Notes under the pieces: model-generated
The model's input: the letters and a program-made list of their open reading frames with translations, nothing else
What the model was told of the DNA's origin: nothing
The model's database searches: none
Assembly (NCBI RefSeq): GCF_040655735.1
Contig: NZ_JBFAKK010000031.1
Coordinates: 1 to 22,844, forward strand
DNA: 22,844 bases
Direction: 5' to 3'
Source of the DNA: Phytomonospora sp040655735
Lineage (GTDB): Bacteria > Actinomycetota > Actinomycetes > Mycobacteriales > Micromonosporaceae
Shown: piece by piece, positions 1 through 8,166 of the stretch
How positions within the stretch are numbered: the first letter of the stretch is position 1
Layout: every line of letters starts with the position of its first letter
Translations under genes and position numbers: made by a program

Positions 1-105
1 GAACCCCCAGGTAGGTCCAATCACCGGCCGACCGACGGAAACACACCTCCAGGTCTGGTTTCTGCCGTGCTTCGCACGGCTCGCGGACGCCGAAGGCGGA
101 GGCGG

Positions 106-321
106 CAGCGGCACACGAGTCGGTCCGGCCAACAGCCGCGCACGAGACGGTCCGACCACCAGCCGCACGCGGGATGGTGCGGGCGTCAGCCGCTCGCAGG
201 GTGGTTCGGCCGTCAGCCGCGCACGAGCTGGCTCGGCCACCAGCCGCACACGGGCTGGTTCGGCCAGCAGCCGCACACGGGCTGGTTCGGCCATCAGCCG
301 CGCACGAGACGGTTCGGCCTT
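106..321. repeat. Eight tandem 27-bp repeats
   Basis: Eight head-to-tail units of exactly 27 bp begin at 106, 133, 160, 187, 214, 241, 268 and 295. Each begins CAGCCGC (CAGCGGC in the first) and most end in a CGGCC-type motif. The two central units (241 and 268) are identical except for the last base, and the outer ones are more diverged, as in a minisatellite that expands from the middle. Because 27 is a multiple of three, all frames read through as 9-residue repeats. One plus frame gives PHTGWFGxQ-like units, but there is no convincing gene around it. Confidence 0.9.
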
Positions 322-1416
322 CCCAACGCCTCGTCTCCTCGCCTCCCGCTTCGCTCCGCCTGCGAACCCTCGCCATCTCCACTCCGGCGCTCCCAACCCG
401 TCCCCGCCGGCCCGACTCCCAGCCCCCGCACCTCGCCCACGCCACCCCCGCGCCCCACGCTTTCGCGACCTGGTCTCGCACCCCCGGCGGCCTGCTCTGC
501 TCCCGTCACCCTCGTTGCTTCCCATTGCGGTAGTCGTCTGCCGCCTGCCCTACTTTCCAGCCGTCCCCGCCCGCACGCGCCCCCACCTTTGTGCCGCCAC
601 CCGCGCCCACCGGCCCTCGCTAGTCCCATTCCCGCCTTCACGGGTTCCCACCTCCATCCCGCACCTCATCCCTCGCTGGCCGCCGCCTCCCCACGTCACC
701 CGCGCCGCCGTTGACACCCCTATCTCGCCACTTCTTCGCTCCCGCACCTTCACCCCGCGCTTACCGGTGTCGGCTTGTCCTCCGCCATGAATCACCTCCA
801 CCCGTGTGCCCTCACTTCCATCCCGCCTCATCCCTCGCCGAACCCCCACGCTTCTCGCTCCTGCGGTCCACCCACCCCGGGGCCGCTTCCTCTCCGGCAC
901 CTCGCCGGCTCTTCGCTCCCGCACCTTCACCCCGCGCTCGCCTCGGCGCGGAGCAGCCTTCCCACGCGGCCACGCCCCACGCCTCCGCCTCGCCCGTTTC
1001 CCACCTCCCCACCCCCGCTGCCCCAATCTCACGCCCCCGCACACCACCCCACGCCCCCTTCGCCGCCACCCCTCGGCGCACACACCCCTCACCCCTCGCC
1101 CCCACGCCCTCCCCGCGCTCGCCCCAGTGCCCACCCCCCTCACCCCTCACCCCCAGCCCGCTCCCCACCCCCACCTCCACGCCCCCACCCCCGCGCCGTC
1201 GGCGGGCTACCGTGTCCTTGTGCGGCGCACGCGTCTGCCCGCACCGGGCGTCCCGTGTGGACGCTTATGCCTTCGGCGGGGCCCGGCCCGCCGGGCGGGG
1301 AGGTGTGCCGGGGGTGGGGAGCGCGTCGGCGGGTTGCTCGAAGTGGCCGGTCGTGGAGGCTTCCCGGTGCGCCGTTGGGCGCCCGAATCGATGCCGTCGC
1401 GTCAGAGGAGCCGCCC
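322..1416. other. C-rich, G-poor region without a convincing gene
   Basis: About 1.1 kb precedes the AfsR-type gene. From roughly 320 to 1200 the top strand is dominated by C with little G, and around 1020-1190 it is almost pure C/A/T with many C runs of four or more. Open frames here translate to low-complexity Pro/Ser/Arg/His strings in every frame and show no domain, so I treat them as composition artefacts. A 29-nt exact direct repeat occurs at 733-761 and 910-938. A looser similarity around 651-679 and 808-834 suggests an older duplication of about 180 bp. I could not identify a clear promoter for the downstream regulator. Confidence 0.7.
733..938. repeat. Direct repeat pair (29 nt exact)
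   Basis: The 29 nt at 733-761 recur exactly at 910-938, 177 bp apart. Weaker matching upstream of each copy (a shared CATCCCGC...CTCATCCCTCGC pattern near 651-679 and 808-834) suggests they are remnants of one longer duplicated block with small indels. Confidence 0.75.
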
Positions 1417-4353
1417 GTGCCCATCAGCCTGATCGGTCCCGTCACCATCGACACCGCCGGTGGGCCGGTGCGGATCACCGCGTCGAAGCGGGCCTGTGTC
1501 CTGGCCCTTCTGGCGTCGCGGCCGGGGGTTCCGGTGTCCCAGGCGGACCTGATCGACGGGGTGTGGGACGGGGCGCCGCCGGAGACGGTGACGAGTGCGC
1601 TGTACAGCTACATCGCGCGTCTGCGCGCCGACTTGAAGCGCGCGGGCCTGGCGATTCACCGGGCGGGGTCGCACGGCTACTTCCTCGATGCCGCGCCGGA
1701 AGTGGTCGACGTGCACCGCTTGCGTCTGCTGGCGGTGAAGGCGGCGGAGTCGGGCGACCTGGCTTTGTGGCGACAGGTGTGCGACTCGGTGCGGGGCGAG
1801 GTGCTGGCGGGCGTGCCGGGGCGCTGGGCGGGCGAGTTCCGTGCGGCCTTCGCGCAGGAGCGGCGGGGGTGGCTGGACGGCCGCTATGCCGCCGAACTGG
1901 GCGCCGGCAACCACGCGGCGGTGGTCGACGAGCTGGCCGCCCATGTGGTGGGCGAGTCGCTCGCCGAACCGTTGGTGGCGCACTTGATGCTCGCGCTCTA
2001 CCGCTCGGGGAGGTCGGCGGAGGCGCTGAGGTGGTTCGAGAGGACGAGGGTGCGGCTTCGCGACGAGTTCGGGGCCGACCCGTCGCCGGAGTTGCGGGAC
2101 TTGCACGTGCGCATCCTGGGACAGGATCCGGGGCTGGTCTTGGGATCGGAGACAGTGGCGGCCGGGCCGGTTCCGGCGATGTTGCCCGGCGGGATCGGCA
2201 GCTTCACCGGCCGGGAGGCGCAGCTCGCCGCGTTGTCGGCGTTGGCGGGGTCGCGGGCACCGGTGCTTCTCACGGGGCATGCGGGGGCGGGGAAGACCGC
2301 TCTGGCCGTCCATTGGGGACATGCGCACCGGTCCGAGTTTCCGGGCGGGTGTCTCTACATCAACCTGCGCGGCTTCGATCGCGGTGAGACCGTCGCGGCC
2401 CGGGAGGCGTTGGGGCGGCTGCTTCTCGCCCTCGGCGTCGCCGGTGACGAGGTCCCCGACGAGGTGGACGCCGCCGCCGAGCTCTTCCGGGCCCGCACGA
2501 GCGGCCGCCGGATGCTCGTCGTCCTCGACAACGCCGGCACGGCCGAGCAGGTGCGGCCGCTGCTGCCCGGCGACGGCTGCTTCACCGTGATCACCAGTCG
2601 CGACAAGCTTCCCGGGCTCGTCGCGGTCAACGACGTCCGTGTGGTCGCCCTCGACGTGCTGCCGCGTGAGGAGTCGGTGCTGCTGTTGCGGCGGCTTCTG
2701 GGCGACGAACCCGAGAGGGAGGCCGTCGACGCGCTCGCCCGCCTGTGCGGCGATCTGCCGCTGGCCCTGCGGGTCGCCGCCGCGAACCTCGCGGGCGGCC
2801 TGCGCGGCCGGATCGCCTCGTACGTCGCCGAACTGGAGGGCCGCGACCGGCTGGCCCTGCTGGCCGTCGACGGTGACGCCGACGCGGCGGTCACCGCGGC
2901 CCTCGACCATTCCCTGGCCACTCTCGACGCCGATACCCGCGGCCTGTTCGCGCGCTTGGGCGCCGTGCCGGGCGAGGACTTCGGTGAGGAACTGATCGTC
3001 ACGGTCTCCGGCCTCGCGCCCGAGACGGCGCGCCGATCCCTGCGGCGGCTGGCGACCCGGCACCTCATCGAGCAGGACAAACCCGGCCGCCACCGGATGC
3101 ACGACCTCGTCCGCCTGCACGCCACCGCCCGCGCGTCGGCCGAACTCACCGAGGCGCAACGCGACGAGGCCGTCGAGGGCCTCATCGAGTTCCACCACGC
3201 GCGCCGCTTCGACGAGGACGTCGACGAGGAGATCAACATCTTCGCCGCCCTGGAGGCCCTCGACGGGCACCGCGCGCTGTGGCGGCTGGTGCGCAGGCTC
3301 GCCACCGCCACCAATGCCGGGCGCTTCGTCACCCGCTGCCGGGCGGCGGCCGGCAAGGCCATGGCGCAGGCCGAGCGCGACGGCGACGACCTCGGCGTCT
3401 ACGCGATGACGATGCTGCTGTCGAGCGTCGCGGCCGCCGCGGGCGACGCCGACGCCTGCCTGGAACTCCAGCGCCGGGCCGTCGACCTGTCGGCCGGGCT
3501 CGGCCCCGACGAGCAGATCGGCTCCCGCAGCGGCCTCGGCCTGCGGATGGCCGACCGGGACCACCGCATCGCCGCCGAGTGGATCGGCCGCGCCGCCGAC
3601 CTGGCCGCCGCCGCCGGCCACGCACGCCTCCAGGTCACCAACGGCTCCAACCTCGCCTACATCTGCGCCACCCTCGGACGCTTCGCCACGGCCGCACGCC
3701 ACCTCGACGCCGCCGAGGCCGCCGCAGCCGCGTCGGGCGACCCAGTCCCGCCGGAGCGCATGGGCAACCTGCGCGTCTGGATCCTGCTCAGCAGCTGGCG
3801 CAACGACGACCTGCTCACCAAGGCCGGGGAGACCCGCGCGCACGCGCTCGCGACGGGCAACCGCGTCATCGAGACGCGCGTCCACCTCTACCGCTCGATC
3901 GCCCTGCGACGCCTCGGCCGCGCCGCCGAGGCCCTCGACGAGATCCAGGCGTGCCGGCGCATCCTCCACCAGGAGCACATGGTGCTCCTGCGGCCCGAAC
4001 TCGAACTGGCCAACGCCTACACCGCCATCGGCGAGCCCGGCAACGCCCTCGACCTGCTGGCCGCCGTCGAGCGCGCGTGGCCCAAGACGCCCCGCCTCGA
4101 CCGCGCCGACTTCGACCTCGCCGTCGCCCGCGCGCACCTCGGACTCGGCGACGGGGACGCCGCCGAGGAGCACGCGACGCGCTCGGCGAGCGGGTACGGG
4201 GAGCTCGCCGCGTTCGTGCGGCAGGTCGAGGCGCTCGACGTGCTCGCGGAGGTGCGGTCGGCCTCCGGCCGCGAGGCCGGGGCGCGGGAGGCCTCGGCGG
4301 AGATCGCGCGGATCGTCGGCGAGTTCGAGGAAGGCTGGCGCGGGCCGGTGTGA
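1417..4353 (+). CDS. AfsR/SARP-type transcriptional regulator with NB-ARC ATPase and TPR-like C-terminus
   Basis: A 978-residue large SARP regulator. Residues 1-95 form an OmpR/PhoB-type winged helix. About 97-245 is the bacterial transcriptional activator (BTAD) helical domain. An NB-ARC/STAND ATPase follows, with P-loop GHAGAGKT at 287-294 and Walker B LVVLDN at 367-372. The Ala-rich helical C-terminal half resembles TPR repeats. This order matches AfsR-like proteins, which bind promoter direct repeats and activate secondary-metabolism or developmental genes, with the ATPase acting as a switch. I chose the GTG at 1417 because AGAGGAG (1404-1410) sits 6 nt upstream and the winged helix begins immediately. 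An in-frame ATG at 1267 would add 50 residues of non-homologous Gly/Arg-rich sequence. No biosynthetic cluster is in the window, so its target is unknown. It converges on the lipoprotein gene at 4358. Confidence 0.93.
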   Translation: MPISLIGPVTIDTAGGPVRITASKRACVLALLASRPGVPVSQADLIDGVWDGAPPETVTSALYSYIARLRADLKRAGLAIHRAGSHGYFLDAAPEVVDVHRLRLLAVKAAESGDLALWRQVCDSVRGEVLAGVPGRWAGEFRAAFAQERRGWLDGRYAAELGAGNHAAVVDELAAHVVGESLAEPLVAHLMLALYRSGRSAEALRWFERTRVRLRDEFGADPSPELRDLHVRILGQDPGLVLGSETVAAGPVPAMLPGGIGSFTGREAQLAALSALAGSRAPVLLTGHAGAGKTALAVHWGHAHRSEFPGGCLYINLRGFDRGETVAAREALGRLLLALGVAGDEVPDEVDAAAELFRARTSGRRMLVVLDNAGTAEQVRPLLPGDGCFTVITSRDKLPGLVAVNDVRVVALDVLPREESVLLLRRLLGDEPEREAVDALARLCGDLPLALRVAAANLAGGLRGRIASYVAELEGRDRLALLAVDGDADAAVTAALDHSLATLDADTRGLFARLGAVPGEDFGEELIVTVSGLAPETARRSLRRLATRHLIEQDKPGRHRMHDLVRLHATARASAELTEAQRDEAVEGLIEFHHARRFDEDVDEEINIFAALEALDGHRALWRLVRRLATATNAGRFVTRCRAAAGKAMAQAERDGDDLGVYAMTMLLSSVAAAAGDADACLELQRRAVDLSAGLGPDEQIGSRSGLGLRMADRDHRIAAEWIGRAADLAAAAGHARLQVTNGSNLAYICATLGRFATAARHLDAAEAAAAASGDPVPPERMGNLRVWILLSSWRNDDLLTKAGETRAHALATGNRVIETRVHLYRSIALRRLGRAAEALDEIQACRRILHQEHMVLLRPELELANAYTAIGEPGNALDLLAAVERAWPKTPRLDRADFDLAVARAHLGLGDGDAAEEHATRSASGYGELAAFVRQVEALDVLAEVRSASGREAGAREASAEIARIVGEFEEGWRGPV

Positions 4354-4357
4354 CCCC

Positions 4358-4966
4358 TCAGCCGCCCTTGTTGGGCGGGTCTTGCGGCGGCATGTCGCCA
4401 CCGGGAGGGAGGTCGCCGCGTGGCACGACGCCGCACGAGCTCACGCATTCCGGCAGCATCGCGTCGAGCTCTTCGGGGGTCGCGGGGCGCGCGTTCTCCA
4501 CCGCTTGGCGCAGGTCCCCGGCGGGCACGGCGGTCACCGCGTCGGCGCGGATGACGAGGCCGTCGCGGTTCTCGGCGTACTCGTGCTGGGCGCCGCTGAC
4601 GCGGTACCAGCCCTCGCCGTCGCGGGTGCACGTCACCGCGGCCGAGGTCCCCACGCCCGCGACGGGGAGCGCAGGGCAGGAGTCGTCGGTGAGTTCGGGG
4701 TCGTCGTCGACGATGAGCTGGAAGAAGAGTCCGCTCGCGTCGGCGTAGTGATCGCTGAAGCCGTTGCCGGCGTACGGGCCCGCACCGCCACCGGTGGCCT
4801 GTGAGTAACCCTCGGACTCGGTGACGTAGATGTAGTCGAGGGAGACGCCCATCACGGCCGCCCTCGACTCGTACTCGGCGCGCTCCTCGGCGCTGAGACC
4901 CCCGTCACCGCAGCCGGACAGCATCACTGTGAGGGCCATCACGGCCGCCATCGCCTTCACCCGCAT
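4358..4966 (-). CDS. Small predicted lipoprotein, unknown function
   Basis: 202 residues. The N-terminus has a Lys-containing start, a hydrophobic stretch and lipobox MLSGC, predicting lipidation at Cys19 and a mature protein on the outer face of the membrane. The mature part is acidic, with two further cysteines near the middle and C-terminus (DSCPAL, SSCGVV) and a Pro/Gly-rich tail. I do not recognise a domain. The ATG at 4966 is preferred over upstream starts because GAAGGGG lies just before it and it places the signal peptide at the very N-terminus. It diverges from the glutamate-cysteine ligase gene. Confidence 0.85.
   Translation of the reverse strand: MRVKAMAAVMALTVMLSGCGDGGLSAEERAEYESRAAVMGVSLDYIYVTESEGYSQATGGGAGPYAGNGFSDHYADASGLFFQLIVDDDPELTDDSCPALPVAGVGTSAAVTCTRDGEGWYRVSGAQHEYAENRDGLVIRADAVTAVPAGDLRQAVENARPATPEELDAMLPECVSSCGVVPRGDLPPGGDMPPQDPPNKGG
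4362..4378. terminator. Weak hairpin between convergent genes
   Basis: A 6-bp stem, CCGCCC(4362-4367)/GGGCGG(4373-4378), with a 5-nt loop lies at the convergent ends of the AfsR-type and lipoprotein genes. It overlaps the last codons of the lipoprotein gene. The stem is short and there is no U tract, so its function is uncertain. Confidence 0.3.
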
Positions 4967-4978
4967 CGGATCCCCTTC

Positions 4979-5000
4979 GTACTCGCGGGATCGAGAGTAC
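4979..5000. promoter_or_regulatory. Candidate -10/operator upstream of lipoprotein gene
   Basis: On the minus strand TACTCT (4999-4994) resembles an actinobacterial -10 element about 28 nt before the lipoprotein ATG. It lies within an inverted repeat, GTACTC (4979-4984) and GAGTAC (4995-5000), with a 10-nt spacer, which could be an operator. No good -35 was found. Confidence 0.3.
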
Positions 5001-5084
5001 GGACCGAAGGTAACGGCTCGGTGACGCCGATGTCGGTCCAGGCCAGTGGGGGTAGGAGGCGCGCGTTGTGGGTACAGACCTTTC

Positions 5085-6443
5085 ATGCCGACGATGACAC
5101 TGGACCGCGCCGGACTCCGCGCCCCATTCACCGGAACCGACGGCGAGCGCGTCGGCCTCGAAGTCGAGGCCGGGCTCGTCGACGCCGAGACCGGCCGCAG
5201 CCTGCCCTACGAAGGACCGAACGGGACCGGTGCGCTGATCACCGCGATCGCCGAGGACGCCGAGCAGTTCGGCGAACGCGCGACGGTCGTCGCCGAGGAC
5301 GGCAACCCCTTGGCCGTCGACTTCGGCGCCGGGGACCGGTTCTCGCTGGAGATGGGCGGCGCCCTGGAGTACTCCTCCTCCGTCCACAATGGAGTCGACG
5401 CGGCCGTCGCGCACACCGGCCGCCGTCTGCGGCAGGCCGCGCGCGTCGCCGCGACGATGAACGCCGCCGTGCTGTCGGGCGGATACCTGCCCTTCACACC
5501 GCCGGAGAACATCCCCTGGGTGCCCAAGGGCCGCCTGGCGATCATGCGCCACCACTTCCTCGAGGGCGGCGAGCATCCCGGGCTGATCTCGGCGTCGATG
5601 GGGCTGACCCTGTCGACACAGGTCACCCTCGACTACCTCGACGAGGACGACCTCGCCGAGAAGCTGTGGGCCATCAACCTCGCCTCACCGGTCGTGGCGG
5701 CGATGTTCGCCAACTCGCCGCTGGAGTCGGGCGGCTTCGAGGGCTACCTGTCCAAGCGCCTCCAGGCGATCCAGCACACCGACACCGACCGCTTCGGCAT
5801 CCTCCCCTTCGCGGTGAGCAGCCCCCCGACCGTCGACGAGATCGTCGACTGGGCGCTGACCCACCCGATGATCTTCCGCGAGGAGGGCGAGGGCTACATC
5901 CCCGCGCCCGACATCGCCTTCGCCGAGGCGCTCGCGACCGGTTTCGGCGACGGCACCTTCCCCAACGCCGGCGACTGGGACGCCCACCTCGACCAGCTGT
6001 GGCCCTACGTCCGCGTCCGCAACACCCTGGAGATCCGCATCTGCGACGGCCCGTTCTGGCGCCAGATCGGCACGGTCCCGGCGTTCTGGAGCGGCCTGCT
6101 CTACCACCGCCCCTCGCGCCTGGCCGCCCTCGACCTGCTCGCCGGCCTCAGCCACGCCGACCTCCAGGCCACCGCCGTGCAGGTCACCACCCACGGCCTC
6201 AAGGCCAAGGTCGGCGACCGCTCGGCCGGCGACCTGTGCCGGGAACTGCTCGCCCTCTCCGAGCGCGGCCTCGCGGCCCGCGTGCGCGCGGGCGCCGAGG
6301 CTCCGGGAACGCCGAGGCTGCTGTCGCCGCTGTGGAACGTCGTGCGCACCGGCAAGACCTCCGCCGAGCGGGGTCTGGCGCGCTGGCGCGGTGAGTTCGG
6401 CCAGTCGCCGGCCGAGTACGTGCGGGCGCACCGGATCCGTTAG
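5085..6443 (+). CDS. Glutamate-cysteine ligase family protein (plant-type GCS2/EgtA-like)
   Basis: 452 residues. The family ligates glutamate to cysteine using ATP. In actinobacteria such enzymes (EgtA) can supply gamma-glutamylcysteine for ergothioneine synthesis. Visible family marks are VGLEVEAG at about 23-30 (glutamate-binding GxExE type), the SLEMGGALEYSS segment, the PFTPPENIPWVPKGR and MRHHF region, QVTLDYLDEDDLAEKLW, FANSPLESGG, and LEIRICDGPFWRQIGTVPAFWSGLLY, which resemble the plant/proteobacterial GCL type. No other egt genes are nearby. The start is uncertain. ATG 5085 has no close Shine-Dalgarno, and the GGAGG-like stretch at 5055-5059 is too far upstream, so a leaderless transcript is possible; ATG 5094 is an alternative. 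It ends one nucleotide before the convergent PAS-like gene. Confidence 0.85.
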   Translation: MPTMTLDRAGLRAPFTGTDGERVGLEVEAGLVDAETGRSLPYEGPNGTGALITAIAEDAEQFGERATVVAEDGNPLAVDFGAGDRFSLEMGGALEYSSSVHNGVDAAVAHTGRRLRQAARVAATMNAAVLSGGYLPFTPPENIPWVPKGRLAIMRHHFLEGGEHPGLISASMGLTLSTQVTLDYLDEDDLAEKLWAINLASPVVAAMFANSPLESGGFEGYLSKRLQAIQHTDTDRFGILPFAVSSPPTVDEIVDWALTHPMIFREEGEGYIPAPDIAFAEALATGFGDGTFPNAGDWDAHLDQLWPYVRVRNTLEIRICDGPFWRQIGTVPAFWSGLLYHRPSRLAALDLLAGLSHADLQATAVQVTTHGLKAKVGDRSAGDLCRELLALSERGLAARVRAGAEAPGTPRLLSPLWNVVRTGKTSAERGLARWRGEFGQSPAEYVRAHRIR

Positions 6444-6444
6444 A

Positions 6445-6879
6445 TCAGCACCGGTTGAAGAAGGTCAGCGACCCGCACAGGTGGTCGCCCGAGCGCAGCG
6501 GCGTCGAAACGGCGTCCAATGTGTACACGGTCTGGTGGACCGCGATGCGCAGCAGCCCGCGCGCCAGCGCGCCCGAACTGAGCGCCTGGAGCGGCGGGAT
6601 GCGCTCCAGCTCCCAGTCGGCCAGCGAGCCCTGCTGCACCGTGAAGTCGACCAGGCGGACGAGGCCGTCGATGAGGCCGCGCCCGGCCTTGTCGATGCCC
6701 TCGGGCAGGCCGAGCAGGTTGCGGCCCTCCGGGGAGGTCGCCTCGATGAGGCCCCGCGCGTCCAGCAGCAGGCACGGGTCACCCGCCCCGCGCACGGCGT
6801 TCGCCCACCGCTCGAGCACCGCGCCGTCGGCTTCGACGGACTCGTCGTCACCCGACAGGGTCAGCTCGACGAAAGGCAT
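6445..6879 (-). CDS. PAS-like small protein
   Basis: 144 residues, soluble, no signal peptide. The segment at about 33-75 (DPCLLLDARGLIEATSPEG and on) looks like the start of a PAS fold: a hydrophobic strand, then a small-residue turn and a short helix. The second half (DFTVQQGSLADWELERIPPL...) has Leu/Ala helices and ends LTFFNRC. I recall similar stand-alone PAS-like proteins in actinobacteria, without a known role. The family assignment is tentative. ATG 6879 is chosen because GAGGAG lies 5 nt upstream; the GTG at 6885 would sit on top of that ribosome-binding site. It is divergently arranged with arcA (62 bp between starts), so shared regulation is possible. Confidence 0.72.
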   Translation of the reverse strand: MPFVELTLSGDDESVEADGAVLERWANAVRGAGDPCLLLDARGLIEATSPEGRNLLGLPEGIDKAGRGLIDGLVRLVDFTVQQGSLADWELERIPPLQALSSGALARGLLRIAVHQTVYTLDAVSTPLRSGDHLCGSLTFFNRC

Positions 6880-6928
6880 TGCCACTCCTCTCCGGCCGAC
6901 CTGGGGGTGGGCGACCGCGCTCTGGGAC

Positions 6929-6934
6929 TAGTCT
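6929..6934 (+). promoter_or_regulatory. Candidate -10 element of arcA, leaderless transcript
   Basis: TAGTCT fits the TAnnnT -10 pattern and ends 7 nt before the arcA ATG, so transcription would start at or next to the start codon. There is no Shine-Dalgarno before the ATG, which agrees with a leaderless message. No clear -35 is visible. Confidence 0.45.
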
Positions 6935-6941
6935 CCCTGAC

Positions 6942-8135
6942 ATGGGTCATCACGTCGACAGCGAAGTCGGTTGGCTGCGCACGGTCATGCTGCACCGTCC
7001 AGGGCCGGAGCTCAAAAGGCTCACCCCGCGCAACAACGACTCGCTCCTCTTTGACGGCATTCCATGGGTCGGCCGTGCCCAGGAGGAGCACGACGCCTTC
7101 GCCGAGGCGCTGCGCGGACGGGGAGTCGAGGTCCTCTACCTGGGCGACCTGCTCACCGAGACGCTCGCCGTCGCCGACGCCCGCGAAGCGGCCGTCGAAG
7201 GAGTGCTGGCCGACGAGCGCCTCGGCCAGACGCTGCGCGGAGCCGTGCGCTCGCACCTGGACAACCTCGACGGCGAGGGCCTGGCGACCGTGCTGATGGC
7301 CGGCCTCGCCCACGAGGAACTGCGGACGGGCACCGGACTGGCCTACCAGATGATGGACCGGCACGACTTCGTCATCGACCCGCTGCCGAACCTGCTGTTC
7401 ACGCGCGACTCCTCGGTGTGGATCGGCGAGCAGGTCGCCGTGACGAGCCTGGCGATGCCCGCCCGGCGCCGGGAGACGACGCTGACGGGACTGATCTACC
7501 GCCACCACCCCCGCTTCGCGGGGACCACGCACCTCTACGAGCCCGGGCTGGAGTCGGTCGAAGGCGGCGACGTGCTGCTGCTGGCGCCGGGAGTCGTGGC
7601 CGTGGGAGTCGGGGAGCGCACGACGCCGGCGGGGGCCGAGCGGCTCGCGCGGAGGATCTTCGCGGGGAAGCTCGCGCACACGGTGCTGGCCGTGCCGATC
7701 GCGCAGGAGCGGGCGACGATGCACCTCGACACGGTGTGCACGATGGTCGACGTCGACGCGATGGTGATGTACCCCAACGTGGCCGACGCGCTGGTGGCCT
7801 ACACGATCACCGATGACGGCGAGGACCCGCGCGTGACGGGGCCGCAGCCGTTCCTGAAGGCGGCCGCGGCGGCGATGGGCGTCGAGGCGGTGCGGGTGAT
7901 CGACACCGGGCTCGACCCCGTGACGGCCGAGCGCGAGCAGTGGGACGACGGGAACAACACGCTGGCGGTGGGGCCGCGGTTGTGCGTCGCGTACGAGCGG
8001 AACGTGGAGACGAACGAGCGGCTGATGGAGGCGGGGATCGAGGTCATCGCGATCAGCGGGTCGGAGCTGGGGTCGGGCAGGGGCGGGCCGCGGTGCATGT
8101 CGTGTCCGATCGATCGGGATGGGGTGGAGGGGTAG
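6942..8135 (+). CDS. arcA: Arginine deiminase
   Basis: 397 residues, the usual family length. It hydrolyses L-arginine to citrulline and ammonia in the cytoplasm. Family motifs are complete: FTRD (153-156), EGGD (207-210), the catalytic His and Asp in HLDT (His261, Asp263), the WDDGNN segment, and the nucleophilic cysteine in PRCMSCPI (Cys385). The ATG at 6942 starts directly at the conserved N-terminal segment GHHVDSEVGWLRTVMLHRP. Neither ornithine carbamoyltransferase (arcB), carbamate kinase (arcC) nor an arginine/ornithine antiporter is in the window, so it stands alone here. It may serve in arginine catabolism or acid/ammonia balance rather than a full deiminase operon. It converges on the LacI-family gene, 31 bp apart. 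Confidence 0.95.
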   Translation: MGHHVDSEVGWLRTVMLHRPGPELKRLTPRNNDSLLFDGIPWVGRAQEEHDAFAEALRGRGVEVLYLGDLLTETLAVADAREAAVEGVLADERLGQTLRGAVRSHLDNLDGEGLATVLMAGLAHEELRTGTGLAYQMMDRHDFVIDPLPNLLFTRDSSVWIGEQVAVTSLAMPARRRETTLTGLIYRHHPRFAGTTHLYEPGLESVEGGDVLLLAPGVVAVGVGERTTPAGAERLARRIFAGKLAHTVLAVPIAQERATMHLDTVCTMVDVDAMVMYPNVADALVAYTITDDGEDPRVTGPQPFLKAAAAAMGVEAVRVIDTGLDPVTAEREQWDDGNNTLAVGPRLCVAYERNVETNERLMEAGIEVIAISGSELGSGRGGPRCMSCPIDRDGVEG

Positions 8136-8166
8136 GGGGTCCTCCGACCATCGCCCACCCGCCCCC

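Noticed and set aside
106..321. CRISPR array
   Set aside because: Repeats are directly adjacent without unique spacers and there are no cas genes.
67..714. Open frame covering the 27-bp repeats, with 9-residue repeats PHTGWFGxQ
   Set aside because: The periodicity is forced by the DNA repeat, the rest is low-complexity Pro/Arg/Ser, there is no ribosome-binding site, and overlapping frames look equally good.
1267..1416. In-frame ATG giving a longer AfsR-type protein
   Set aside because: The added 50 residues are Gly/Arg-rich without homology, and the GTG at 1417 has AGAGGAG at ideal spacing.
1402..4401. 999-codon open frame on the minus strand
   Set aside because: It is antisense to the AfsR-type gene, whose domains are unmistakable. 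Long antisense frames are expected at this GC content.
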